A DNA stretch of 64,000 bases, taken from positions 1,178,001 to 1,242,000 of the forward strand of contig CAWIYY010000003.1 in the NCBI GenBank assembly GCA_963840435.1, written 5' to 3'. The notes beneath the pieces were generated by a model. That model was not told the origin of the DNA. It saw only the letters and a program-made list of their open reading frames with translations, and ran no database searches. This DNA is from Bog-473 sp963840435. Lineage in GTDB: Bacteria; Actinomycetota; Acidimicrobiia; Acidimicrobiales; RAAP-2. The first letter of the stretch is position 1. Every line of letters begins with the position of its first letter. This document shows positions 1-9,017 of the stretch, piece after piece. Made by a program: the position numbers and the translations under genes.

Positions 1-135
1 GCGGCTGGCACAGTGCAGCTCAAGGATGGAAGCGGTGTGTTCTCCCAGAGCATCCCGATGGATGCGGGGAAGGCTCGTGGAGCAACCCTCTACGACCCTT
101 CTGGCGCCGTTGTGGCGTCGGCCATTTTCATCTGA
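1..135 (+). CDS. C-terminal end of an unidentified protein (partial)
   Basis: The first reading frame is open from base 1 and ends with TGA at 133-135, giving the last 44 residues of a protein whose start lies outside the window. The codons have the G/C-rich third positions seen in the neighbouring genes. The piece contains a Gly/Asp-rich strand pattern and a LYDPSG turn, as in the last strands of a small beta-sandwich domain. No family can be named from so short a piece. Confidence 0.4.
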   Translation, partial: AAGTVQLKDGSGVFSQSIPMDAGKARGATLYDPSGAVVASAIFI

Positions 136-598
136 CTCTTCGAGCTCCCGTTGCACGGGAATGCTCGCAGGCATGCTCGAACAACACCGTTACTGCGCCG
201 CGCTGTCGAACGCCGAGTTCGAACCGCTTCGGGGCTGGCATGCGCCGGCTTCGCGCGCCACATCGCAACAGATCGTGTAACCCGTCCTCCTATAGAGCGC
301 TAGAAGAACTCATGCACCATTGTGATCGAAGGAGGACCGCGAATGCGGATCCACGGTGGCGGCTCTGACTCTGGCCGAACAGCAATTGATCGTCGCGCCG
401 TCAATGCGGCCGGTCAACTTCTGATGTCGGCAATTTGGGTTGAGCGGCGCGTTCGGAACTTCTCGACAGATATCAGGTTGCTGGCTAGCCCCCCTCCGTC
501 GTCTGTGTCAGTGGCCTCCTCGGACCTTCTTCACTCGGATGCAGTGCCACTCGCGTCCGACGATTGAACCGACTCACTCTGCGAGAAAGGCAGGACTC
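136..598. other. intergenic stretch without a supported gene
   Basis: Short open frames exist on both strands, but none has a convincing ribosome binding site together with protein-like composition. I see no repeat or RNA gene here. Confidence 0.5.
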
Positions 599-781
599 AT
601 GACTCTTTACGCAAAAGTCAACGACGGAACCAGGCTGGTCGCTGTTTCCGACTTGGTACACGGTCGTCCGGTGAGGACGCATGGGCGAGGGCGAAGGTGC
701 ACGGTCGAGGGGTGCAACACTCGCCTTTCCCTCTACAACCCCACTCCGCGTTGCTCACTGCACGACTCTCATACGTACTAG
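599..781 (+). CDS. small zinc-ribbon-like protein, 60 aa
   Basis: The ATG is preceded by GAAAGGCAGG at a normal distance. The 60-residue product has a basic middle (Arg/Gly, residues 26-33) followed by Cys34-x4-Cys39-x12-Cys52-x2-His55, enclosing LSLYNPTPRC. This spacing fits one bound zinc ion, and similar short Cys/His proteins with an 'LSxYN' core are common in actinobacteria. Its role is unknown; nucleic-acid or protein binding is a guess. A longer frame upstream of this ATG (from 440) has shadow-like composition, so I place the start at 599. Confidence 0.55.
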   Translation: MTLYAKVNDGTRLVAVSDLVHGRPVRTHGRGRRCTVEGCNTRLSLYNPTPRCSLHDSHTY

Positions 782-1382
782 ATATCCACGGCTGTAAGAA
801 GTCAAGCGGCCGACTCGGAGACTTCTGGCCAAGCCCTCAGTTCGTCACAGAGGACTCCTCAAGAGCACTGCTCCTCCTCTCACTCATGAGCCCGAAGAGA
901 TGCGCAGCGACCCAATGGATCAGTGCTCGAGGCACGACATCCCACCAACTGTCTGTCTCCTCACCATCCTGACGAGGCACGATCCAGTTAGGGCTGTGGC
1001 CCGGACCAACGGAGTGCTCCCGCCAGGTGGCTCGGAGACCAGCTTGCCTGCTGCTAGCCGGTCCGGGTCCCATTAGGCCAGGTTGCACCAACATCAGGGT
1101 GAGGTTGGATGTCACCGCACTCGGCGTGAGGCCGCCGGATGATCGCCTCAACATGCCCGAGATGCTTTGCCTCGGAGAGGTGCGACAGGTCGCGGCCGAT
1201 GAGACCACGAATTGGGCGACTGTGTACCTGTGCGATCGTCATTGACCGAGTGAGGTCACGGTTGAGCCGACTCGTTCAGTGTGGTTGTCCAGTCGTGGAT
1301 CTTTGAATCGTTCGACGACGTACAACTCGGTGTAACCCGCGACCGTATTCCTTCCCACACGTCGATCGCACTCGGAGGACTC
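782..1382. other. 600-base stretch with no firm gene
   Basis: Open frames on both strands (837-1208 minus, 1027-1245 plus) lack a good ribosome binding site and recognisable domains. The minus-strand frame has a Trp/Asp-containing middle part that could be a decayed gene, but I cannot support it. Confidence 0.4.
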
Positions 1383-2603
1383 GTGAAGCCAAGGCGGATT
1401 CCACTCGCCACCACGCTTGTTGCCATCATGACGGCGGCAGGCGCCTATCTCGCCGGTCCGGCAGCAGCCCAATCGCCGCCGACCTGGCACGTTCAGACCA
1501 CACCCAACCCGCAAGCCTCGAAGCTGACCGACTCCTTCTTCACCAGCGTGTCGGCCTCTGGATCAGACGAGGCATGGGGCGTCGGCACCCACTCGAACCT
1601 TCGGGCCTCCGACCACCCACTGGTGGAACACTGGAATGGGGTGAATTGGACCGACGTCCCGGTGCCGACACGAGCCGGGCGACAGGCCACCCTCTCCGGC
1701 GTAGACGACCTCAGCCCGGACAACGCCTGGGCCGTGGGACAGAGCTCAAACGCGGACAACGGCAACGAACGCACCTTGATCGAACACTGGGATGGCACTT
1801 CTTGGTCGATCGTTCCCAGCCCGAATCCGGCCACCGGCATCCCTGGTGATGAGGACGTGCTGACGGCGGTCGGCGGCAGCGGCCCCAACGATTTGTGGGC
1901 GGTCGGGTCGGAGACTGACCAGGACGACCCTACGATCTTCCTCCTCTTCGAACATTGGGATGGCACAACGTGGTCGGCGGTGCAGTCTCCCACTCCCCTC
2001 ATGTCGTCCCAGTTCGCCTCGTCGGTCTCCGCGGTGAGCTCCAAGGATGTGTGGGCCGTGGGCGACGATGAGACTGGGCAACGAAGGACACTGGCTGCCC
2101 ACTGGAACGGCCAGGCCTGGTCGATCGTGCCCACCCCCAATTTGGGTCAGGGGACCGTTCAGAACCTGCTGACCGGGGTAAGCGCCAACGCAAATGGCGA
2201 TGTGTGGGCGTCGGGATTCGCCTTCAATGTCGATCATCGCAATTTCCGGGTTCCCTACGTGCTGCGCTGGAGCGGCAAGAGCTGGGTTATGACTCAGCTT
2301 CCCAACCTCGGGAGCGAAGGCAGTGAGCCCAATGGCATCCAGGTTGTGTCGCCGACTGACGTGTGGGCGGTGGGTCAGACCCAAGAGAGCAACGGATCGA
2401 TTCTGACACTCACCGAGCAGTTCAACGGCTCGAACTGGTCTATCGTGCCGAGTCCTGACCCGGGGTCCGTAGGCGGCCTGCCTGACAGCTCGCTCGATGC
2501 AGTCGCAACTGCCGGCGGCGGCAATGTCTTCGCCTTGGGAGCCCAAGAGATCCCGGGCCAGGAGGGACTGCGCACCCTCGCCATCGGCACCGCCAACGGG
2601 TGA
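1383..2603 (+). CDS. secreted seven-repeat beta-propeller-like protein
   Basis: The GTG start follows CGGAGGA at a good distance; an in-frame upstream extension to 1281 has no such site. The 406-residue product begins with a signal peptide (basic KPRR, a hydrophobic stretch, cleavage after AAA near residue 30). The rest is built of seven repeats of about 50-55 residues, each with a D-x-WAVG-type strand (WGVG, WAVG x4, WASG, FALG) and usually an EHWDG-x-x-W strand followed by VPSPNP. This number and pattern point to a seven-bladed propeller exported to the cell surface or medium. No catalytic residues are apparent; a binding or scaffold role is inferred. Confidence 0.85.
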   Translation: MKPRRIPLATTLVAIMTAAGAYLAGPAAAQSPPTWHVQTTPNPQASKLTDSFFTSVSASGSDEAWGVGTHSNLRASDHPLVEHWNGVNWTDVPVPTRAGRQATLSGVDDLSPDNAWAVGQSSNADNGNERTLIEHWDGTSWSIVPSPNPATGIPGDEDVLTAVGGSGPNDLWAVGSETDQDDPTIFLLFEHWDGTTWSAVQSPTPLMSSQFASSVSAVSSKDVWAVGDDETGQRRTLAAHWNGQAWSIVPTPNLGQGTVQNLLTGVSANANGDVWASGFAFNVDHRNFRVPYVLRWSGKSWVMTQLPNLGSEGSEPNGIQVVSPTDVWAVGQTQESNGSILTLTEQFNGSNWSIVPSPDPGSVGGLPDSSLDAVATAGGGNVFALGAQEIPGQEGLRTLAIGTANG

Positions 2604-2732
2604 CAGCAGCCACCAACTAAGCCTTATCAGCTCACGTTGGTGGCGCATGTCGGAAGCGGTGAGCGTCCGCGCCGCACGCTCCGCCAAAAGCACTGTGCTT
2701 GCCGCATGACGTCACGGCTCCTTGCATGCCCA

Positions 2733-3537
2733 ACCCGGTGTCATCGATGACGACGCCGCCGAGCATCCGGTAGAGTCCCTCGTTGTCGATCCGGTGGGAC
2801 CTCTCGACTTTGCCGTTGAGCCGGGGCGTGGCCAGCTTGATGTAAACGTGACCGATGCCGCGGTCGAGCAAATGCCAGTGGTACGAGCCGTGAAACTCGG
2901 CCCCGTTTGTCCGTCTGGACGATTTCGACCCGGAACGGGAGGTTCTCGAGTACGTAGTCGAGGAACTGGATCGATGACTTCTGATTGTTGCGCGGGTAGA
3001 TCCGCAGCACCCGGATCGGGTGCAGTCATCGATGGCGGTGTATTGGTAGAACTTCTTGCGAGAGCAGGCAGCGGCTCGATGAACTTCACGTCGACTTGGA
3101 CCCTGGTCCGGCAGGGCCTTCTCGTAGCGTGTCCAGCGATCCTTGTGCCGCTTGTAGCGCTGCGAGCTCGGCTACCGGTTCATGTCGAGGCGCTTGAGGA
3201 TGTTCCACACTCCCGACGGGCTGATCGTGATGACGTCATTGCGCTTCAGGTACATCGAGATCTTTAGGGGCCCGAAGTGGCAGTTCTGGCGCAGGGAGAC
3301 GGTCTTTCCAACCACCTCTGTCTTCGTGGCCCCGGGGCTATTGAGCGGCCTCGAGGAGTCGTCCCGGAGGCCCTTCTCGCCGAACTCCTCATCGCGATGC
3401 CGCCTTTTTTGGAAGCACGGTCGCCTGATGCCGTAATAGGGGCAGGTCAAGGCCATATTGCCGGGGACTTCGTCGGCATGGCGGGTCATCGCCAGGCGGT
3501 GTCGGATCTTGCGCTGCTGCTCTCGTTCGTCCGTCAG
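2733..3537 (-). pseudogene. decayed IS481-family transposase
   Basis: Reading leftwards, consecutive pieces of one transposase appear in different frames. They are the N-terminal helix-turn-helix part (3489 to 3172, with MTRHADEVPGNMALTCPYYG), a short middle piece with MKFIEPLP near 3089, LRIYPRNNQKSSIQFLDYVL near 3005, and the catalytic-core part with LNGKVERSHRIDNEGLYRML near 2820. At least three frame changes and stop codons separate them. The similarity ends abruptly after VIDDTGL near 2735, so the C-terminal end is missing. The assignment rests on recognised family motifs of the IS481 group. The element cannot make an active enzyme. Confidence 0.85.
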
Positions 3538-3563
3538 GATTTCCTCTCACAAGGAGATCACCG

Positions 3564-3590
3564 ATGTAAACAACGTTCGTCAGCTTTATA
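3564..3590. repeat. probable IS481 terminal repeat remnant
   Basis: The sequence TGTAAACAACGTTCGTCAGC lies just outside the 5' end of the transposase remnant and resembles the TGT-starting terminal inverted repeats of IS481-type elements. The matching opposite end was not found, in line with deletion of the transposase C-terminus. Confidence 0.5.
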
Positions 3591-3730
3591 GCTAAGCGTC
3601 AGCGGCCACGGTGGAGTGCCAGGTAAACGGGAAACAGGAACTCGGTCAGGATGGGGCGAGCATTCTGCGACTTGGACCCGAGTGTCAGGTCACGCGTCAA
3701 TACCTCTTGACTCGGAGCGCGCAGTCCCCC

Positions 3731-3889
3731 TCATATGGGGCAAGCTGTCGCAGCCCAGAGCACCAAGCCCGCGACAACAGCAACCGTGACGATCAACGCG
3801 ACGCCAAACCAAGTGGACGTTTGGCCCGGCGACGTCTTCCCATTTCTCAGCGCCGTGCTGCTCTCGGCTTCCTCTGTCTGCCGCATAGT
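3731..3889 (-). CDS. small single-span membrane protein, 52 aa
   Basis: The ATG at 3889 is preceded on the minus strand by AGAGAGAAGGA at correct spacing, which favours it over an upstream start at 3934. The N-terminal half is polar (Glu/Ser/Thr rich). A hydrophobic helix (FGVALIVTVAVVAGLVLWAA) then ends the protein close to a terminal CPI. It is probably a tail-anchored membrane peptide. No family recognised. Confidence 0.5.
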   Translation of the reverse strand, partial: TMRQTEEAESSTALRNGKTSPGQTSTWFGVALIVTVAVVAGLVLWAATACPI

Positions 3890-4323
3890 TGATCCTTCTC
3901 TCTGTTCCTGGAAAGTCATTTGCTTCGGTGCCACGCTCCAGCTGCTCTCGATCCCGGAGCGGAGGATGTAACCGTCACTCCACCAGGGAGCACGAGCCCA
4001 TTACGTCGTGAAGCACCACGCAGGTGGCTATATGTCGGCGATGCGTTGAACGCTCGAGAAGTGATACGGCTGGGGGTTACACGGTGCTGAACGTGCGACA
4101 GAACGCCAACGGCGAAACCCGGTTCGCTCTCGTCGTATGAGAACGAGCGATCGTCAATTCAGCTGCACAACGGGCAGGCAAGCGCAGCCTCCGCGCTGCT
4201 CGAGCCCCAAAACCGCGACTTTTGCATCCTTTTGACCCACTCAGAATGAACTCTGAGCTGGCTCCACCTCCGAGCGCGTCCAATGGCACTTGGACCCTCT
4301 CTGGCCGAGTGGGTCTCTTGCGC
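3890..4323. other. intergenic stretch without a supported gene
   Basis: Only shadow-like frames are present. It separates the small membrane peptide from the His-rich membrane protein; I see no clear repeat or terminator. Confidence 0.4.
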
Positions 4324-4854
4324 TCAGGATCGGATTCCCTGCGTTGAATGTCTGTGTCCATGTGCCAGAGCGATGCCGACACCGACAAGGACAACGCCTC
4401 CGACGCTCTCGACAACAAGCGAGAGTCCTGCGTATGGCGCCGCCAGAGTGTCTCTGAAGCCGAACAGCCCGAGATTTACGCTCGAGAGCAAGCCACCAAT
4501 GGTCGCGATCATGAACCCAGCCCCCATCACGACGATGAGCAGTCGCCGCGACAACAAGAGAAGTGTGGCCAGAACGGGACCAGCGATTCCCTGGACTAAG
4601 AAGAGCGGACCAATGGTGGGGATGCTTCGGTACCCTGTTGACCACAGCTGGAGGTGGATGGCACCCGACGCTGCCAACAGCGCTGAGCCGAGAACAAGCC
4701 CACACGTGATTGCTACTCGCCGCGTGAATGATCCTAATGGCCGTGCTGACGCGTAGCCCCACAATCGCCTGACATCGCGAGCAGAAGACTGCGCCCGTCT
4801 CGAACTTGCTCCGCCGGTCCCATGGTGATGGTGACTTGCGTGAATTGTTGACAT
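4324..4854 (-). CDS. four-helix membrane protein with His-rich ends
   Basis: I place the start at the ATG at 4854, because GGAACGG lies about ten bases upstream and the next ATG (4860) would be too close to it. The 176-residue product has a His-rich N-terminus (ASHHHHG), a basic segment and four hydrophobic helices, and ends in a His-containing tail (AHGHRH). The part IHLQLWSTGYRSIPTIGPLF between helices 1 and 2 is a motif I associate with uncharacterised actinobacterial membrane proteins. Metal binding by the His clusters is possible but unproven. Confidence 0.65.
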   Translation of the reverse strand: MSTIHASHHHHGTGGASSRRAQSSARDVRRLWGYASARPLGSFTRRVAITCGLVLGSALLAASGAIHLQLWSTGYRSIPTIGPLFLVQGIAGPVLATLLLLSRRLLIVVMGAGFMIATIGGLLSSVNLGLFGFRDTLAAPYAGLSLVVESVGGVVLVGVGIALAHGHRHSTQGIRS

Positions 4855-5096
4855 GACCATTTTCCGTTCCGGGACCGAAGGCATCACGCTTGCCGGGCCG
4901 CTTCCCTCGGATCGACCCTTCCTCGTGGCTCTGGCACACTCGGCCGCGGCCGTCGCAAACAAGAAGAGATAGCCGATCGGGTTACATTCATCTCATCTCC
5001 TAACAGGGAGAAGTGGCGTCCTGATTGTCGGCGGCCGCGTAACCCACGGGTGTATCTCCTCTTGTTCGACAGAGAGCCAGCAGAGAGGAGTTCGAG

Positions 5097-5189
5097 ATGT
5101 TCATCTTTCACGACGTTGTGGACTTGTTCGCCCTATTCGGCCTGGTACACATCGGAAGAGCGCTCATAAAGAGACGCCGCATCAGTTAG
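5097..5189 (+). CDS. 30-residue peptide upstream of the SPFH gene
   Basis: A very short frame (MFIFHDVVDLFALFGLVHIG then a basic tail, KRRRIS) starts with ATG behind AGAGAGGAG at ideal spacing and ends 126 bases before the SPFH gene. The peptide is strongly hydrophobic with a positively charged C-terminus, so it could insert into or lie on the membrane. It could also be a chance frame. The strong ribosome binding site and the composition are the reasons for listing it. Confidence 0.4.
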   Translation: MFIFHDVVDLFALFGLVHIGRALIKRRRIS

Positions 5190-5315
5190 AACATGCACTT
5201 GGGAGCACCGGTGACTCTTCGCCCGCGTCCCCAAGGATGGAACTTGACGCTTCGGAAATACGCCACATGTATGCGTGGTCCGATTTCGCCCGCCGCGAGA
5301 ACAGTGAGGACGTTT

Positions 5316-6329
5316 ATGTCAGCATCAATTGCAGCAACCTTCAGCATCGTCGCAGTCGTTGTCGTGGGCGGGGTCGGGCTCGCTGCGTGGTTCATGTCGC
5401 GCTGCGTCAAGATTGTCCAGCAGGGAAGCGTTGGGGTTGTCAAGCGTTTCGGCGAGTTCAAGTCGGTCAACCAGCCCGGCCTGCGAGTGCTGAGGCCCTT
5501 TGTCGACAAAATGGAGAAGGTCGACTTACGCGAGTTCCCCATGACAGGGGATCAGCAGGCCGTCATCACCAAGGACAACGTCTCGCTTCAAGTGAGCGCC
5601 ACCATCTTCTGCCAGGTTATCGACGTGAAGTCGGCTCTCTTTGAGATCAACGACTATCAGCTGGCTGTCGACCAGCTCTCCCGTACGGCCTTGCGCGCCG
5701 TGATCGGTGAAATGTCGCTGGATCAGGCTCTGTCAGAGCGCGAGACGATCAACACCCGCATGCAGGACCATATGGCCGACGCCACGGTCAAGTGGGGCGT
5801 GCGGCTCAATCGCATCGAAATCCTAGATATCACTCCGCCGGCGAATGTGGTCCAGGCCATGTCAGAGCAGAAGGAGGCCGAGCAGCACAAGAAGGCGGCA
5901 ATCCTCAAGTCTGAGGGGGAGCAGCAGTCCGCGATCAACGGTGCTGGAGGACGGAAGCAGGCCGCCGTGCTTGAGGCGGAGGGTGCAAAGGAAGCTGCGA
6001 TCTTGCGCGCGGAAGCGGAAATGAAAGTGCTGGAGCTCCAGGCAGAAGGTGAGAAGAAGGCCTTCGTCCTCCGAGGCGAGGGTGAGGCAACCCGCCTGAA
6101 CTCTCTGGACACCGCCACCATCAATCCGCGCACACTGGCAGTACTCCAACTGCGAGCTCTCCAGGACATTGCCTCATCCGACAATGCCAAGGTGGTCGTT
6201 CCGTACGAGGCCACCAGCCTGATGGGCGCGGCCGAGGTGCTGCTGAGCACACTTCGTTCAGGCACGCCTGCTCCCAAAGAGCATGACAGTCGTCCTACCA
6301 CCTCGACCTTGACAGCTCGTTCCGAGTGA
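5316..6329 (+). CDS. SPFH/band-7 domain membrane protein (stomatin-like)
   Basis: The ATG at 5316 is preceded by GTGAGG and starts directly at a transmembrane helix (residues about 5-30). Starting at 5193 would add 41 residues without family character. After the helix comes the SPFH domain (QQGSVGVVKRFGEF to about residue 190), then a long Ala/Glu/Lys-rich coiled coil of repeating AxxLxAEGEK units (about 190-275) and a C-terminal segment. Length (337 aa) and order match stomatin/HflK-like proteins, which oligomerise on membranes and organise microdomains or proteases. No NfeD partner gene lies next to it. Confidence 0.9.
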   Translation: MSASIAATFSIVAVVVVGGVGLAAWFMSRCVKIVQQGSVGVVKRFGEFKSVNQPGLRVLRPFVDKMEKVDLREFPMTGDQQAVITKDNVSLQVSATIFCQVIDVKSALFEINDYQLAVDQLSRTALRAVIGEMSLDQALSERETINTRMQDHMADATVKWGVRLNRIEILDITPPANVVQAMSEQKEAEQHKKAAILKSEGEQQSAINGAGGRKQAAVLEAEGAKEAAILRAEAEMKVLELQAEGEKKAFVLRGEGEATRLNSLDTATINPRTLAVLQLRALQDIASSDNAKVVVPYEATSLMGAAEVLLSTLRSGTPAPKEHDSRPTTSTLTARSE

Positions 6330-6908
6330 TCTGTTCGACCTACGGTCTGCCCTCTTGGTCCGTGGGGCCAAGAGGTCTACCCGACATCATCACTATCACT
6401 GCCGCCCAGTACGTCTACGGTCCATCAGCTCCTCGAACGGGCAAATCCCGATGAATCCGCCGTCCCTCGGCTCGCTCGGCTCGGATAGACGAGGCGCCGT
6501 CTCGTCTGCCTGTGTAACCCTTCGGGCTATCCATGAGCAGGCTTCGCCGAAGTGAGACCGGCATCTTGTGAGACTGCTGATAGCGCCGATCAAGTTGGAT
6601 CACCCACTTCGCGCGGCAGCAACGGATACGGGAGACAAAATGACCAACCCTGAACTCGAACGGTCGAGCACACTTGATGAAGACGTTGACGGCCTACGAA
6701 GCCCCCTCCCGACCCGTACGCCGGTGCTCGCAGATGGAGCACACTCGCCGCAGCAGCAGCCAAGAACCACTCCGACATCATGGACAGGTTTGGCCGGGAG
6801 GTCGGGCTGGTCACGTTTACAAGTGCGTCGGATCCGCTCCGTCGATTCGAAGTTCACCCAGCCCACCGAGAAGCAACCGTCGCACGCCGCAAATTTGTGG
6901 GTCTTCCC
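6330..6908. other. intergenic stretch, possibly a decayed coding region
   Basis: An ATG at 6640 has a good site (GGGAGACAAA) and begins MTNPELERSSTLDEDVDG, but this frame soon becomes Pro/Ser/Arg-rich. The frame continuing into the following zinc-finger gene is open from 6690 (DPYAGARRWSTLAAAAKNHS) and looks protein-like but has no start before 6780. The two pieces would join by one frameshift near 6690-6700, so a broken gene here is possible. Confidence 0.35.
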
Positions 6909-7220
6909 ATGATGACGAACCCACAGATATCCATCCACGAGCGATTCGAAGCAGACCTCGCCGAGCTGGCCGCGGGGGTTCTCGACAGGCGTGAAGAGGC
7001 GGTGCTGCTTCGTCACCTTCTCTCCTGCCCGCGTTGCGCCACCGAGCTCGAGCACCTGGCTTCGGCGGCCAGAAGTCTTCTCCTCCTCGTGCGCGAAATT
7101 GAGCCACCGGTTGGTTTCGAGAGCCGATTCTGGGATCGAATCCAGTCGTGCTCGTCTGACACTGCAGTTGTCGAAACGATTGCGTCTCACCAGGTGACGC
7201 CGCGCCAGTCCGGCTGTTGA
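6909..7220 (+). CDS. zf-HC2 anti-sigma-like zinc finger protein (short)
   Basis: The 103-residue product contains the putative anti-sigma zinc finger: an early His (SIHERF), ELAAGVLDRREE, then His-x3-Cys-x2-Cys in RHLLSCPRC, followed by a helix and an EPPVGFESRFWDRI segment usual in anti-sigma factors. It stops about 25 residues later with no transmembrane helix and no C-terminal sensor domain, and no sigma factor gene is adjacent. It may be a cytosolic regulator or a truncated relic. The start is uncertain (6780, 6909 or 6912); the domain begins right after 6909. Confidence 0.55.
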   Translation: MMTNPQISIHERFEADLAELAAGVLDRREEAVLLRHLLSCPRCATELEHLASAARSLLLLVREIEPPVGFESRFWDRIQSCSSDTAVVETIASHQVTPRQSGC

Positions 7221-7435
7221 CCACCGTGGGCGTGGTGACCGTGATGAGACGGGACGAGGCAATCACTGAGTGGATAGGCCCGCAACGGAGTGATTTCCAA
7301 GTGCTGAGAACTTCGATGGCCCATCGATGGAGGTGTCTCACCGATCTTGGATTCCCGCTGTAGCTGCCGGTCAACCATCCGACCCCGGGAGCGACCGACA
7401 CCGTCTCGAGCATCGGAACCAGCTTGGGTGTGTGA

Positions 7436-8230
7436 TTAGGTCAAGCGGGCTACGGCAAGACCTGACGCCAGGAGCACGACGGCCCACGACATGGCCTGGA
7501 GAGCCCCTTCGAGCGGTGCCAGGAGCATCTGCTGGTTGATTGATATGGCTCCACCTTCTCGCAATGTGCCTCGGCCCTCGACGGTGGTCAGGCGTCGACG
7601 GATGAATCGGGCCGGCGTGCTCAGTTGACGCTGTGCCATCGACAGAGCACACGCACTGACCGCGGCGATGAGCGGAGCTGCAGCCAAACTTCGCGCCTGA
7701 GCGACGTAGGCGACCAAGACCGGAAAAGAACCCCATGCAAGCGCGAACCCGACGTCGGTGTGAACGAAGCCACCGAAGAGCTCCAGATTGTACGCGAGGA
7801 CGAGGAGTGGGCCGAGCACCATAAATGGGATCAAAACCCAACCGACCCGCGACACTCCGACAATCCCTAGGGCAACCGCTCCGGCCAATCCTCCAATGGT
7901 CACGGCAACGAGCACAGGGGTCGGAATCTCGGTTCCGAGGGGGCGCCCATGGAGTTCGTCGAGGGCATGAGCGGCGAACCCGACAGCACACAGGAACGCA
8001 ACCAACGTTCCCACCAAGATTGACAGGCTGACACGGGGTGCCAAACACGCACCGATCACCACGTAGGACAGATGCCACGCCGTGTACGGTGGGTGCAGAA
8101 GGGTCCACCAATCCCGCCACCCTCCGGGTCTCGCCGCGTAGAAAGCCGGTCGGTGATCGGAGCCTGACTTGGCGGGATGCGGAGATGCCGAACTTGTTGG
8201 CTTGGGTATCGCATCGGGCTCGTCACTCAT
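7436..8230 (-). CDS. UbiA-like polytopic membrane protein
   Basis: This 264-residue protein has a Pro-rich cytosolic N-terminus and then seven to eight hydrophobic helices. It contains AAHALDELHGRPLGT where UbiA prenyltransferases carry an Asp-rich NxxxDxxxD motif, and a second loop (YNLELFGG...HTDVGFALAWGSFP) like the second UbiA motif. The Asp motif is degenerate, so prenyl transfer is uncertain. Its start overlaps the end of the methyltransferase gene by 8 bases, so the two are co-translated. A geranylgeranyl reductase starts divergently nearby, which supports a role in quinone or isoprenoid lipid modification. Confidence 0.65.
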   Translation of the reverse strand: MSDEPDAIPKPTSSASPHPAKSGSDHRPAFYAARPGGWRDWWTLLHPPYTAWHLSYVVIGACLAPRVSLSILVGTLVAFLCAVGFAAHALDELHGRPLGTEIPTPVLVAVTIGGLAGAVALGIVGVSRVGWVLIPFMVLGPLLVLAYNLELFGGFVHTDVGFALAWGSFPVLVAYVAQARSLAAAPLIAAVSACALSMAQRQLSTPARFIRRRLTTVEGRGTLREGGAISINQQMLLAPLEGALQAMSWAVVLLASGLAVARLT

Positions 8231-8957
8231 TGCTGCGGGTTCCCCACATCACCAATCCACCACCGAGACTCATGACGTGCGCGCCGACATTCTCAAAGCC
8301 GGCTTGCCGCCACGCTTCCTCAGTCCACGATAACGGATACCTCCGATAGTGACTCGAGATGTTCGGGCCAAGAAATCGCCCGACGCGGAACCATTCCCGT
8401 CCACCAGTGATCAAACCGGCGGTTGGGAGAACCAGTCGGGTATAAAGCCACCACATGAAGCGCCAGAACCGATTCGGTGGCACGAAGAACTCGAGGCTGG
8501 CCACTGCGCCACCAGGTTTGACCACCCGAGCAAGCTCGCGGAGAGTCTCCTGAGGGTCATCTACATACCGCAGGAGGTAGGTGAAGGTCAGAGCGTCAAA
8601 AGAGCGATCTGGAAAAGGCAATTGCTCACCTCGGCCGGCAACCAGTTGGACCCTGTGCTCCAGCCCAGCCGCTGCAATGTTCTCCTTGCCTCTCGCCAGC
8701 ATCTCTGTGGTGAGATCGACGCCCACCACATCGGCGGAGGTTCGCTTGGCTAGCTGCATTGCGACACCGGCAGTGCCGGAGGCAACATCGAGGACCCGGG
8801 ACGGCGAAGAGGGCACGATCCGGTCGATCATGGCCCGGCGCCATCGGCCGTTCTGGCCCATTGAGAGGACTTCAGCCAACTGGTCGTAGCGCCCAGGAAG
8901 TGGCGTGAACAGCTGTTGAGCGAATCGGTTCCGATCGCCGGTGTCGTACGAGAGCAC
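8223..8957 (-). CDS. UbiE/MenG-type SAM-dependent methyltransferase
   Basis: The GTG at 8957 is preceded by GAGGAGGGG, a much better site than for the ATG at 8984. The 244-residue product carries the class I SAM motif (VLDVASGTAGVAMQLA), the acidic ribose-binding strand (VVGVDLTTEML), and the post-motifs FDALTFTYLLRYVDDP and LRELARVVKPGG typical of demethylmenaquinone methyltransferases. It probably methylates a quinone ring in the membrane. It is followed by the overlapping UbiA-like gene and lies divergent to a geranylgeranyl reductase. Other actinobacterial UbiE-like enzymes act on other isoprenoid substrates, so the exact product is not settled. Confidence 0.8.
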   Translation of the reverse strand: MLSYDTGDRNRFAQQLFTPLPGRYDQLAEVLSMGQNGRWRRAMIDRIVPSSPSRVLDVASGTAGVAMQLAKRTSADVVGVDLTTEMLARGKENIAAAGLEHRVQLVAGRGEQLPFPDRSFDALTFTYLLRYVDDPQETLRELARVVKPGGAVASLEFFVPPNRFWRFMWWLYTRLVLPTAGLITGGREWFRVGRFLGPNISSHYRRYPLSWTEEAWRQAGFENVGAHVMSLGGGLVMWGTRSNE

Positions 8958-9017
8958 TGCCCCTCCTCGAGTGAGAAGATTCACTGTAGATCCCGGCAGC
9001 GAGAAAGGGGCGGTGTC

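Noticed and set aside
837..1208. Open frame of 123 codons on the minus strand
   Set aside because: No ribosome binding site and no recognised motif; overlapping plus-strand frames are equally long. It might be a relic but cannot be supported.
4241..4939. Long minus-strand frame overlapping the His-rich membrane protein
   Set aside because: Composition is that of a shadow frame; the alternative frame encodes clear membrane helices.
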